The translations under genes were made by a program, and so were the position numbers. Shown here in pieces: positions 53,131 to 61,114 of a stretch of DNA of 64,000 bases; the stretch's first letter is position 1, and each line of letters starts with the position of its first letter. The notes under the pieces are model-generated. The model was not told where the DNA came from and made no database searches. It saw only the letters and a program-made list of their open reading frames with translations. This DNA comes from Salipiger marinus (GTDB lineage: Bacteria > Pseudomonadota > Alphaproteobacteria > Rhodobacterales > Rhodobacteraceae): NCBI RefSeq assembly GCF_900100085.1, contig NZ_FNEJ01000003.1, forward strand, positions 124,001 through 188,000, read 5' to 3'.

Positions 53131-53231
53131 GGCGGGGATATTTTTGGTCAGAAGAAGCGCGTGCCGGTTTCTTCTGACCGCAAATATCCCGGGGGTGAAT
53201 GCGGCGCAGCCGCAGAGGGGGCAGAGCCCCC
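53131..53231. repeat. Composite intergenic repeat, copy B (inverted pair)
   Basis: GGCGGGGATATTTTTGGTCA with GAAGAA (53131-53156) faces TTCTTCTGACCGCAAATATC (53169-53188) as a long imperfect inverted repeat. The right arm continues through CCGGGGG and a GCGGC/GCCGC stem to GGGGGCAGAGCCCCC at 53217-53231, the same module order as at 39661-39723. It lies between divergent lolC and 53269. Confidence 0.75.
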
Positions 53232-53268
53232 ACTTGCGCGGCTGCCGCCCGCGCGCCATAACTCCGCC

Positions 53269-54375
53269 ATGACCGGACCCCGCTATACCGCCCTTGTCGC
53301 CAGCCTGCCCGCAACCGTGCCCTTTGTCGGGCCCGAAACGCAGGAGCGCGAGCGCGGCGCGCCGTTCCGCGCCCGCATCGGCGCCAATGAAAACGTCTTC
53401 GGCCCCTCGCCGCAGGCCATCGCCGCGATGCAGGCCGCCGAGGCCGAGATCTGGAAATACGGCGATTCCACCAGCTATGACCTGCGCCACGCGCTGGCCG
53501 CGCATCACGGCTGCGCGCCGGAAAACGTGATGGTGGGCGAAGGCATCGACGGCATTCTGGGCTATCTGGTGCGGCTGGTGGTGGCACCCGGCGATGCCGT
53601 GGTCACCTCGGACGGGGCCTATCCCACCTTCAACTATCATGTGGCGGGATTCGGCGGCGCGCTGACCAAGCTGCCCTATCGCGACGATGCCGAGGATCTG
53701 GCAGCGCTGCTGGACCGGGCGGCGGAGCTTGACGCCAAGCTTGTCTATTTCGCCAATCCCGACAACCCCATGGGCAGCATGCTGCCCCGCGACGCCATCG
53801 AGGCGCTGCTGGACCGGATCCCCGAGGGGACGCTGCTGGTGCTGGACGAGGCCTATGTGGAATTTGCGCCCGAAGCCACGGCCCCGCGCATTGCCATCGA
53901 CGATCCGCGCGTCATCCGGCTGCGCACCTTTTCCAAGGCCTATGGCATGGCCGGGGCGCGGGTGGGCTATGCGCTGGCGGCGGCGCCGCTGATCGCGGCC
54001 TTCGACAAGGTGCGCAACCATTTCGGCATGAACCGCAGCGCGCAGGCGGGCGCGCTTGCGGCGCTGCAGGACCATGGCTGGCTGGAACATGTCCGCGCCG
54101 AAGTGGCGCAGGCCCGCTATCGCATCACGGCGATTGCCGCTGGCTGCGGGCTGACCGCGCTGCCTTCGGCCACCAATTTTGTCGCGGTGGATTGCGGGCG
54201 CGACGGCGCCTTCGCGCGGCGGGTGCTGGCGGAGCTGGGCGCGCGCGGGGTCTTCGTGCGCATGCCTTTTGTTGCGCCGCAGGACCGCTGCATCCGCATC
54301 AGCGCCGGCACGCCGCAGGATCTGGACGCGCTGGCCGAGGCGCTGCCGCAGGCGCTGGCCGCCGCCCGGGGCTGA
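53269..54375 (+). CDS. PLP-dependent aminotransferase, histidinol-phosphate aminotransferase-like
   Basis: Class I/II fold aminotransferase of 368 residues. It has IGANENVFGPSPQAI, the substrate-binding start; NPDNPMGSML; LLVLDEAYVEF with PLP-ring Asp; and the Schiff-base Lys in TFSKAYGMAGARVGY. The profile fits HisC-like enzymes, though some such proteins act on aromatic or branched-chain substrates and no his genes are adjacent. ATG 53269 was chosen because the longer frame reaches into the repeat. It is divergent from lolC. Confidence 0.88.
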   Translation: MTGPRYTALVASLPATVPFVGPETQERERGAPFRARIGANENVFGPSPQAIAAMQAAEAEIWKYGDSTSYDLRHALAAHHGCAPENVMVGEGIDGILGYLVRLVVAPGDAVVTSDGAYPTFNYHVAGFGGALTKLPYRDDAEDLAALLDRAAELDAKLVYFANPDNPMGSMLPRDAIEALLDRIPEGTLLVLDEAYVEFAPEATAPRIAIDDPRVIRLRTFSKAYGMAGARVGYALAAAPLIAAFDKVRNHFGMNRSAQAGALAALQDHGWLEHVRAEVAQARYRITAIAAGCGLTALPSATNFVAVDCGRDGAFARRVLAELGARGVFVRMPFVAPQDRCIRISAGTPQDLDALAEALPQALAAARG

Positions 54376-54520
54376 GCGCGCCGAACCCGGCCAAAGCGCC
54401 GCGCCGTTCACGTTCGCGCGCATTGACGAATTTGCAAGCCTTGGCTGCGATCCTGCCCCGTGACGCAGGGGAAATTCGTTCTATCCTGTGTCGGGCAGCC
54501 CCCAGTTCAGGAATGGCCTC

Positions 54521-54709
54521 ATGGATCCGCAGACCCGCCAACCCGCCCCGGACTATTTCCCCGCCAATCTGGTGATGATCTTCGTCAACATGCTCTGGAT
54601 CTTTGTGGCGCTCTGGGCCGTGTTCGGCCTTGAGGTCGTGATCCTGCTGGCGGTGGCGATCAATCACGGCATCACCGTGATCGACCACCGCCGCAAGTCC
54701 CGCCAGTAG
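54521..54709 (+). CDS. Small single-span or two-span membrane protein
   Basis: A 62-residue protein: hydrophilic N-terminus (MDPQTRQPAPDYFPAN), hydrophobic stretch LVMIFVNMLWIFVALWAVFG followed by LEVVILLAVAINHGITVI, and basic tail DHRRKSRQ. The positive tail suggests a cytoplasmic C-terminus. ATG 54521; ATG 54513-style upstream starts lack an RBS in frame. It lies 145 bp after the aminotransferase gene. Codon use is like its neighbours. Function unknown. Confidence 0.65.
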   Translation: MDPQTRQPAPDYFPANLVMIFVNMLWIFVALWAVFGLEVVILLAVAINHGITVIDHRRKSRQ

Positions 54710-54726
54710 CGGTCAGGCGCCCCAGA

Positions 54727-55923
54727 TCAGGCGCCCGAAATCACCTCGGCAGCGGCGCCAAGCGCACCCTTGCCATGGGGAATGTCCAGCGCGCGCAGAC
54801 CGGATTCGACCACGCCCAGCAGGCCGAGGATCATATGCGCGTTGACATGGCCCATATGCCCAAGCCGGAAAAACCCGGTGCCCTTGGGGTCGTCGGGCTC
54901 GGTCATGCCCAGCCCGATGCCCAGCGTCACCCCGGTCTGCGCGGCGGTCCATTCGCGCAGCCGCGTGCCATGCGGCGCCCCCAGACGCAGCGCGGTCACG
55001 GCATGGCTGCGCAGGCTGGGATCGGTGATGTTCAGGGTCATCGGCCCGCCCTGCCCCCAGACCTCCACCGCGGCCCAGATGGCACGTGCAAGCGTGGCGT
55101 GACGGGACCAGACCTGCTCCAGCCCCTCCTCGCGAATCATGTCGAGCGCGGCGCGCAGCCCGTAAAGATGATGGGTGGGCGCCGTGCCACCGAAGTATTC
55201 GTAGAAGAAATCCGGCTTGCCGCGCGGCGTCCAGTCCCAGTAACGGCTGACCCGGCGCAATTCGGTCCGGCGGGCGGCGGCGCGGTCGTTGAAATAGACA
55301 AAGCCCAGCCCCGGCGGCACCATCAGCCCCTTCTGCGAGCCGGTCACCATCACGTCCACGCCCCAGTCATCCATGCGGAACTCGTCCACCCCCAGCGAGG
55401 CGACGCAGTCGGCCATCAGCAGCGCGGGATGGCCGGTGGCGCGCATCGCCGCCCCCAGCGCCGCGATGTCGTTGCGCACCGAACTGGCGGTATCCACATG
55501 CGTGGCAAGCACGGCCTTGATGCGGTGGGCCTTGTCGGCCTCCAGCGCGGCGGCAACCTGCGCCGGATCGAAGGTGGATTTGGTGCCGAAATCGATCACC
55601 TGCGTCTCGATCCCCAGCCCGCGCGCCATTTCCGCCCAGCCATGGCCGAAGCGCCCGGTGGCGGGCACCAGCACCACATCGCCTTCTTCGGCGACATTGG
55701 CAAGCGCCGCTTCCCATGCGCCATGGCCGTTGCAGATATAGATCGCGACGCGCGCCGTGGTCTGGGCCACATATTGCAGATCAGGGATCAGATCGGCCAC
55801 CATTTCGACCAGCGCGCCCTCGTAGATGTTGGGCGAGGCGCGGTGCATGGCGCGCAGCACCGCATCGGGCATGACAGAAGGGCCGGGAATGGCCAGATAG
55901 GGGCGGCCGTGGGCAAGCGACAT
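54727..55923 (-). CDS. Alanine-glyoxylate/serine-glyoxylate type aminotransferase (class V)
   Basis: PLP enzyme of 398 residues in the class V group that uses glyoxylate or pyruvate as acceptor. It begins with YLAIPGPSVMPDAVLRAMHRAS (landmark PGPSVMPDAVL) and has ICNGHGAWEAALAN, HVDTASSVRNDI and Lys in VTGSQKGLMVPPGLGFVYF (landmark TGSQKGLMVPPG). Such enzymes work in glyoxylate, serine or purine-ring degradation. It is convergent with the small membrane protein and divergent from the phosphatase gene. Confidence 0.9.
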   Translation of the reverse strand: MSLAHGRPYLAIPGPSVMPDAVLRAMHRASPNIYEGALVEMVADLIPDLQYVAQTTARVAIYICNGHGAWEAALANVAEEGDVVLVPATGRFGHGWAEMARGLGIETQVIDFGTKSTFDPAQVAAALEADKAHRIKAVLATHVDTASSVRNDIAALGAAMRATGHPALLMADCVASLGVDEFRMDDWGVDVMVTGSQKGLMVPPGLGFVYFNDRAAARRTELRRVSRYWDWTPRGKPDFFYEYFGGTAPTHHLYGLRAALDMIREEGLEQVWSRHATLARAIWAAVEVWGQGGPMTLNITDPSLRSHAVTALRLGAPHGTRLREWTAAQTGVTLGIGLGMTEPDDPKGTGFFRLGHMGHVNAHMILGLLGVVESGLRALDIPHGKGALGAAAEVISGA

Positions 55924-56082
55924 TGGGGGATCTCCGACTGCGCCCCTTGAAATTGCGGGGCTCGGGCCAACCTAACCGCAGTCGCGGCGGCGTCAATCAC
56001 CCACGGCGCCCTGAGGCGGCCCCTACGGGCGCACTGCTTGCCACGGCGGCGGCTTGCCCGTAAACCGCGCGGGACTGACAGG

Positions 56083-56787
56083 ATGGAGCGGATGCTCAAG
56101 ACACTCTGGCAACGCATCGAGACTGCGGAACGGCGCCTGCGCCGGTCTTTTGGCACGGATATCTCGACGCCCGGCGCGCGGCTGCTGTCAAAGCTGCATT
56201 ACCATGTGTTCGACCATGCCTTCCTGCGCACGGTCTGGACCAATTTCTTTCAGCTGGCGCCCGGGGTCTGGCGGTCCAACCATCCCACCCATGCCCGGTT
56301 CGAAAAATACGCGCGCATGGGGATCAAGACCGTCATCACCCTGCGCGGCGAGGAAAAATTCTCGCATTACCTGTTCGAGAAGGAAAGCTGCGAGAAGCTG
56401 GGGCTGACCCTGCTGCATGCCAAGCTCTGGGCACGGATGGCGCCCAAGCGCGACCGCATCGTGCATCTGATCGACACGCTGCGCACCGCCGAAAAGCCGC
56501 TGATGTTCCACTGCAAATCCGGCGCGGACCGGGCGGGCTTTGCCTCTGCGCTTTATCTGATGGTGTTCGAGGGCGTGCCGGTGGAAGAGGCGCGCAAGCA
56601 GCTGGGGCTGAAATACATCCATCTGGAATTCACCAAGACCGGCATTCAGGGCTACATCCTTGACACCTATGCCGCGCGCAACCGCCGCGATCCCATCTCG
56701 TTCGAGGCGTGGATCCGCACCGAATATGACGACAAGGCGCTGCAGGCCGGGTTTGATGCCCGCCGCCCGCCGGAAGATCTGGCGTGA
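56083..56787 (+). CDS. Tyrosine/dual-specificity phosphatase family protein
   Basis: A 234-residue protein with the Cys-x5-Arg catalytic loop HCKSGADRAG (Cys144, Arg150), an upstream region IKTVITLRGEEKF, and VFDHAFLRTVWTNFFQLAPGVWRS (landmark NFFQLAPGVWRS). A general acid could be Asp124 in KRDRIVHL. It resembles bacterial DSP-like phosphatases acting on lipids or sugars as often as on proteins. The stop overlaps the start of the ABC exporter (GTGA), suggesting it processes a lipid-linked precursor or envelope component exported by that protein. Confidence 0.85.
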   Translation: MERMLKTLWQRIETAERRLRRSFGTDISTPGARLLSKLHYHVFDHAFLRTVWTNFFQLAPGVWRSNHPTHARFEKYARMGIKTVITLRGEEKFSHYLFEKESCEKLGLTLLHAKLWARMAPKRDRIVHLIDTLRTAEKPLMFHCKSGADRAGFASALYLMVFEGVPVEEARKQLGLKYIHLEFTKTGIQGYILDTYAARNRRDPISFEAWIRTEYDDKALQAGFDARRPPEDLA

Positions 56788-58544
56788 CCCGCCCCCCCCG
56801 CAAATCCGGCTCCCTGCTTGGCTGGCTCTGGTGGAGTTACCTGTGGCGCTATCGCGGGCAGATCGCGGTGGCCTTCTTCTTCATGATGATCGAAGGCTCG
56901 ATGTTCGGCTTTCTCAGCTACATGATGAAGCCGATGTTCGATCAGGTGCTGGTGGGCGGGTCGGAATCCGCGCTGATCTGGGTGGGCTTTGCGATCTTCG
57001 GCATCTTCATGGCCCGCGCGCTGGCCAGCATCGTGCAGAAGGTGCTGCTGACCCGCGTGTCGCAGCTGACCGTGGCCGACATCCGCAACGACCTGCTGGC
57101 GCATCTGATGACGCTGGACGGCGCCTTTCACCAGAAACACGGGCCCGGCTATCTGATGCAGCGGGTCGAAGGCGATGTGGACGCCATCAACAAGGTCTGG
57201 CGCATTCTCATCACCGGCACCGGGCGCGATGCCATCGCATTGGTGGCGCTGTTTGCGGTCGCCATCGGCATGGACTGGCGCTGGACGCTGGTGGCGCTGG
57301 TCGGCGTGCCGCTGATGATCGCCCCCACCGTGCTGCTGCAGCGCTATGTGCGCAAATATGCCCGCCACGCCCGCGACATCTCGGCGGGGCTGTCCACGCG
57401 GCTCAACGAGATCTTTCACGGCATCGTGCCGGTCAAGCTCAACCGGCTGGAAGCCTATCAGGCCGGGCGCTACCGCCGCCTGACCCGCGAACGGGTGCGC
57501 ACCACGGTCAATTCCAGCATGGGACAGGCGGCGCTGCCCGGGCTCATCGACATCATGTCGGGCGTCGGCATTCTGGGCGTGCTGCTTTACGGCGGCGGAG
57601 AGATCATTTCCGGCGAAAAGACCGTGGGCGATTTCATGGCGTTCTTCACCGCCATCGGCCTTGCCTTCGAGCCGCTGCGCCGTCTGGGCGCAGTCAGCGG
57701 CAGCTGGCAGATCGCCGCCGCCTCGATCGAGCGGATCAAGGAACTGCTGGAAACCACGCCAGAGCTGCGCGACCCGCCCGATCCCGTCCCGGCCCCCTCG
57801 GGCGTGCCGGAAATCGCGCTGCGCAATGTGGAGCTGAGCTATTCCGGGGCTGCGGTGCTGCGCGGCACCTCCTTTGTCGCCGAGGCGGGCAAGACCACGG
57901 CGCTGGTCGGCGCCTCTGGCGCGGGAAAATCCACGGTATTCAACGTGTTGACGCGTCTTGTTGATCCCGAACAGGGCGAGGTCACCATCGGCGGCGTGCC
58001 GGTCTCCGCCATGCGGCTTGCGGATCTGCGCGGGCTGTTCTCGGTCGTGTCGCAGGACGCGCTGCTGTTCGAGGACAGCCTGCGCGACAACATCCTGCTG
58101 GGCCGCGATGACGTGACCGAGGAGGAGTTGCAGCAGGTGCTGGAGGCCGCGCATGTGGCGGATTTCCTGCCGCGCCTGCCGGAGGGACTGGACAGCCGCG
58201 CCGGGCCGCGCGGATCCAACCTGTCGGGCGGGCAGCGCCAGCGCATCGCCATCGCCCGCGCGCTGCTGCGCGACACGCCGGTGCTGCTGCTGGACGAGGC
58301 GACCTCGGCCCTTGATGCCGCCTCGGAACAGGTGGTGCAGCAGGCGCTGGACCGGCTGTCGGCGGGCCGCACGACGCTGGTCATCGCGCATAGGCTGTCG
58401 ACCATCCGCAATGCCGACAAGATCGTGGTGATGGATCAGGGCCGCGTGGTCGAACAGGGCAGCCATGACGAGCTGATCGCCCGCGACGGCGCCTATGCCC
58501 GCCTGCATGCCATGCAGTTCGAGGATGCGGACGCCCCCCTGTAA
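56784..58544 (+). CDS. MsbA-type ABC exporter (lipid/glycolipid flippase family)
   Basis: Homodimeric ABC exporter half-transporter of 586 residues. Six N-terminal membrane helices (about 1-310) start with YRGQIAVAFFFMMIEGSMFG and include the coupling region around TRLNEIFHGIVPVKLN. The nucleotide-binding domain has Walker A GASGAGKST, signature NLSGGQRQRIAIARALL, Walker B LLLDEATSALDAAS and His switch IAHRLSTI. GTG 56784 overlaps the phosphatase stop by 4 bp. Confidence 0.92.
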   Translation: MTRPPRKSGSLLGWLWWSYLWRYRGQIAVAFFFMMIEGSMFGFLSYMMKPMFDQVLVGGSESALIWVGFAIFGIFMARALASIVQKVLLTRVSQLTVADIRNDLLAHLMTLDGAFHQKHGPGYLMQRVEGDVDAINKVWRILITGTGRDAIALVALFAVAIGMDWRWTLVALVGVPLMIAPTVLLQRYVRKYARHARDISAGLSTRLNEIFHGIVPVKLNRLEAYQAGRYRRLTRERVRTTVNSSMGQAALPGLIDIMSGVGILGVLLYGGGEIISGEKTVGDFMAFFTAIGLAFEPLRRLGAVSGSWQIAAASIERIKELLETTPELRDPPDPVPAPSGVPEIALRNVELSYSGAAVLRGTSFVAEAGKTTALVGASGAGKSTVFNVLTRLVDPEQGEVTIGGVPVSAMRLADLRGLFSVVSQDALLFEDSLRDNILLGRDDVTEEELQQVLEAAHVADFLPRLPEGLDSRAGPRGSNLSGGQRQRIAIARALLRDTPVLLLDEATSALDAASEQVVQQALDRLSAGRTTLVIAHRLSTIRNADKIVVMDQGRVVEQGSHDELIARDGAYARLHAMQFEDADAPL

Positions 58545-58599
58545 CCCGCGCTGCAGAGCCCTTATAGTCAGGGCAGCAACCAAAGCACGGAGAGCCCCC

Positions 58600-59337
58600 A
58601 TGACCGAAGACAGGACGGTGCTGCGCGTCAGCGGACCGGAGGCGGCGGAGTTCCTGCAGGGGCTCGTCACCAATGACGTGGCGCAGCTGAAACACGGGCT
58701 GGTCTATGCCGCGATGCTGACCGCGCAGGGCAAATACCGCGCCGATTTCTTCCTTGTGCCGCAGCAGGATGGCTCGGTCCTGCTGGATGTGGCAGCCGCC
58801 CTGGCCGAGGATCTGACCCGCGCGCTGTCGCTTTACAAGCTGCGCGCCAAGGTCACGCTGGAGCCGACGGAGATCACCGTGAGCCAAGGCACCGGCCCCG
58901 CCCCCGAGGGCGCCTTTGCCGATCCGCGCCACCCCAGCCTTGGCTGGCGCGGCTATGATGGCCAGCCGTCGCAGCCCGCCGACTGGGACGCGCTGCGCGT
59001 CGCCGCCTGCGTGCCGCAGAGCGGGGTGGAACTGACCCCGGACACCTTCATCCTTGAAGCCGGGTTCGAACGGCTTGGTGGCGTGGATTTCCGCAAGGGC
59101 TGTTATGTCGGGCAGGAGGTCACCGCGCGGATGAAGCACAAGACCGAACTGCGCAAGGGTCTGGCGCTGGTCGAGGTGCAGGGCAGCGCCCCCGTCGGCA
59201 CCGAGATCATGGCGGGCGCAAAGGTCGCGGGCACGCTTTACACGCAGGCCAACGGTCAGGGCATCGCCTATCTGCGCTTCGACCGCGCCGAGGGCGAGAT
59301 GACGGCGGGCGACGCGGTGCTGCGCCGCCTGCCCTGA
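58600..59337 (+). CDS. ygfZ: YgfZ/GcvT-like folate-binding protein
   Basis: Folate-dependent protein of the YgfZ (Iba57-like) family, assisting maturation of some iron-sulfur enzymes. The 245-residue chain has VSGPEAAEFLQGLVTND and the diagnostic FRKGCYVGQEVTARMKHK with the conserved Cys. ACGGAGAG precedes ATG 58600. It follows the exporter by 55 bp in the same direction. Confidence 0.93.
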   Translation: MTEDRTVLRVSGPEAAEFLQGLVTNDVAQLKHGLVYAAMLTAQGKYRADFFLVPQQDGSVLLDVAAALAEDLTRALSLYKLRAKVTLEPTEITVSQGTGPAPEGAFADPRHPSLGWRGYDGQPSQPADWDALRVAACVPQSGVELTPDTFILEAGFERLGGVDFRKGCYVGQEVTARMKHKTELRKGLALVEVQGSAPVGTEIMAGAKVAGTLYTQANGQGIAYLRFDRAEGEMTAGDAVLRRLP

Positions 59338-59341
59338 GCCC

Positions 59342-59815
59342 CTAAACGGGGGCAAGGCGCTTTTCCAGAACCTCCACCGAGGGCTGCGCCCCTGCCCCCG
59401 CCATCAGCCCTCGCGAGGCGGCGTTGAAACTGTGCAGGGCGACGATCCAGCCTGTTGCCCCGCTCCTTGCCGCACGCGCCTCGAACGCCGCGATCAGCCG
59501 TCGTGCGATGCCGCGCCGCCGCCATGACGGATCGGTCCAGATGTGGTCCAGTTGCGCCAGCCGCGCCGGATGTTCCAGCGCGGATGCTGGCCGCTCGCGC
59601 CAGCGCCACATCAGATAGCCGCGCGGCACGCCCTCGACGCGATAGGCCAGCAGTTCGGCACCTTCGGACAGCGCGTCGTGCAGCACGTCGCGCAGATCGG
59701 CCTCGGTGGCACGGTCATGGAACCGCTGCGGCAGATGCGCGGCGTGATGGGATTGCAACCCGCGCAGCAGGGCCGCCAGCGCGGGAATGTCGGATGTGGT
59801 GCAGGGCGTAATCAT
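59342..59815 (-). CDS. GNAT family N-acetyltransferase
   Basis: A 157-residue acetyltransferase with LDHIWTDPSWRRRGIARRLIAAFEA (landmark DPSWRRRGIARRL), the acetyl-CoA pyrophosphate loop R-R-x-G-I-A, and LHSFNAASRGLMAGAG near the end. Its ATG at 59815 directly follows the efp terminator: the only Shine-Dalgarno (GGAGG) lies in the 3' arm of that hairpin, eight bases upstream. Substrate unknown. Ends 4 bp from ygfZ on the opposite strand. Confidence 0.85.
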   Translation of the reverse strand: MITPCTTSDIPALAALLRGLQSHHAAHLPQRFHDRATEADLRDVLHDALSEGAELLAYRVEGVPRGYLMWRWRERPASALEHPARLAQLDHIWTDPSWRRRGIARRLIAAFEARAARSGATGWIVALHSFNAASRGLMAGAGAQPSVEVLEKRLAPV

Positions 59816-59819
59816 AAAA

Positions 59820-59850
59820 AAGGCCTCCGGGGCTGGGCGCCGGAGGCCTT
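59820..59850 (-). terminator. Rho-independent terminator after efp
   Basis: AAGGCCTCCGG (59820-59830) pairs perfectly with CCGGAGGCCTT (59840-59850); on the reverse strand six T follow directly. It lies 53 bp past the efp stop and abuts the next gene's ATG. Confidence 0.9.
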
Positions 59851-59903
59851 GGTCGTCCGTCGCTGCCCCCGGATCGCACGGGGACAGAATGTCGGCGCGC
59901 GGG

Positions 59904-60467
59904 TTATGCGCGTTCCGAATATTCCATGGTTTCGGTGTTCACGATGATCAGCTCGTCCTGCGCCACGAAGGGCGGCACGGTGATGCGCACGCCATTGTCG
60001 AGCACGGCGGGCTTGAAGCTGTTGGCGGCGGTCTGGCCTTTGACCACCGGCTCGGTCTCGACGATCTTGCAGGTGACTTTCTGCGGCAGGCTGGCGTTCA
60101 GCGCCTCTTCGTTGTGGAATTCCACGAAGATGGTCATGCCATCCTGCAGGAACGGCCGACGTTCGCCAAGGATCTCGGCGGGCAGCTGCACCTGTTCATA
60201 GGTTTCGGTGTCCATGAAGATCAGCTGGCCGTTTTCTTCGTAAAGGAACTGCATGTCCTTCTGTTCCAGCCGGACCCGTTCCACCTTGTCGGCGGAGCGG
60301 AAGCGCTCGTTCAGCTTGGTGCCGTTGCGCAGGTTGCGCAGTTCCACCTGGGCGAAAGCGCCGCCCTTGCCGGGCTTCACATGATCGACCTTTACCGCGG
60401 CCCAGAGGCCGCCTTCATGCTCCAGCACGTTGCCGGGGCGGATCTCGTTACCGTTGATCTTGGGCAT
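59904..60467 (-). CDS. efp: Translation elongation factor P
   Basis: Ribosomal factor relieving stalls at polyproline, 187 residues with three beta-barrel domains. It begins [20 protein letters not shown] and has [20 protein letters not shown] (landmark [12 protein letters not shown]), with Lys34 at the tip, the residue modified in lysine-type EF-P. The C-terminal domain has [14 protein letters not shown] 60467; the frame extends to 60536 without conserved residues. Confidence 0.96.
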   Translation of the reverse strand: MPKINGNEIRPGNVLEHEGGLWAAVKVDHVKPGKGGAFAQVELRNLRNGTKLNERFRSADKVERVRLEQKDMQFLYEENGQLIFMDTETYEQVQLPAEILGERRPFLQDGMTIFVEFHNEEALNASLPQKVTCKIVETEPVVKGQTAANSFKPAVLDNGVRITVPPFVAQDELIIVNTETMEYSERA

Positions 60468-60682
60468 GGATAAACCTTGAAGAAAGGTTGAAGGGATTTT
60501 GGTGCCTCCTATATCTGGCTGGTCGGACCCGTGCAAGACAACGATATCTCGTGTTCAAGCCATCCAGAGATATGCGGGGAGCGCAAACGTGCTATGCACT
60601 TGTGGTGTATCCGAATCGGTTTGAATGGTCCATAACGCGCCACACGCCGGAAAACACAAGAGCAATAATCTAAGGTCGAAAC

Positions 60683-61012
60683 ATGAAAGATTTCGTGGAC
60701 AGCACAGCCTATAATGCCGAGCAAGGCAACCGCGCGCGGAAGCTTTTTGCCGCCGTGGTTCTGGCTGCGCTTGACGATGCCATCGCTGATGACAAGAAAT
60801 ACGGCAATGGCCCCGAGCAGATCGCCCGCTGGGCGCGCTCGCGGGATGGCCGCGAGGTTCTGTCCTGCGCCGGGATCGACCCCAACGAACGGGTTGTGTC
60901 CGGTCTGATGGAGTTCGTGTCCAAGGGGGTTCGCACCTCTGTCGCGCTGTCGCGCGAAGAAAGCGAACGCCGTCACGCTGCCGCCTCTGCCGATCAGGCC
61001 GAAGCTGCCTGA
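60683..61012 (+). CDS. Small conserved protein, probably DUF6280-like
   Basis: A 109-residue soluble protein, MKDFVDSTAYNAEQGNRAR, with KKYGNGPEQIARWARSRDGR and VLSCAGIDPNERVV, ending in an Ala/Glu-rich tail. I recall near-identical proteins in other Rhodobacterales annotated as DUF6280, but this is from memory and not a search. AAGGTC lies upstream. It is divergent from efp. Strong conservation of such a small protein suggests a core role. Function unknown. Confidence 0.75.
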   Translation: MKDFVDSTAYNAEQGNRARKLFAAVVLAALDDAIADDKKYGNGPEQIARWARSRDGREVLSCAGIDPNERVVSGLMEFVSKGVRTSVALSREESERRHAAASADQAEAA

Positions 61013-61044
61013 TCAGGAACCTCGGGCCGCTCTGGCCCGTCATG

Positions 61045-61078
61045 TCGAAGGCGCGCTCCCTGCGGAGCGCGCCTTCGA
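61045..61078 (+). terminator. Strong hairpin between 61012 and 61115
   Basis: TCGAAGGCGCGCTCC (61045-61059) pairs perfectly over 15 bp with 61064-61078 around a 4-base loop. It lies between convergent genes (stops at 61012 and 61115), so it may serve both. There is no U-tract. Confidence 0.6.
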
Positions 61079-61114
61079 CGTTCTGGACCATGATCCTCTG
61101 CCGCTGCGTCAGCG

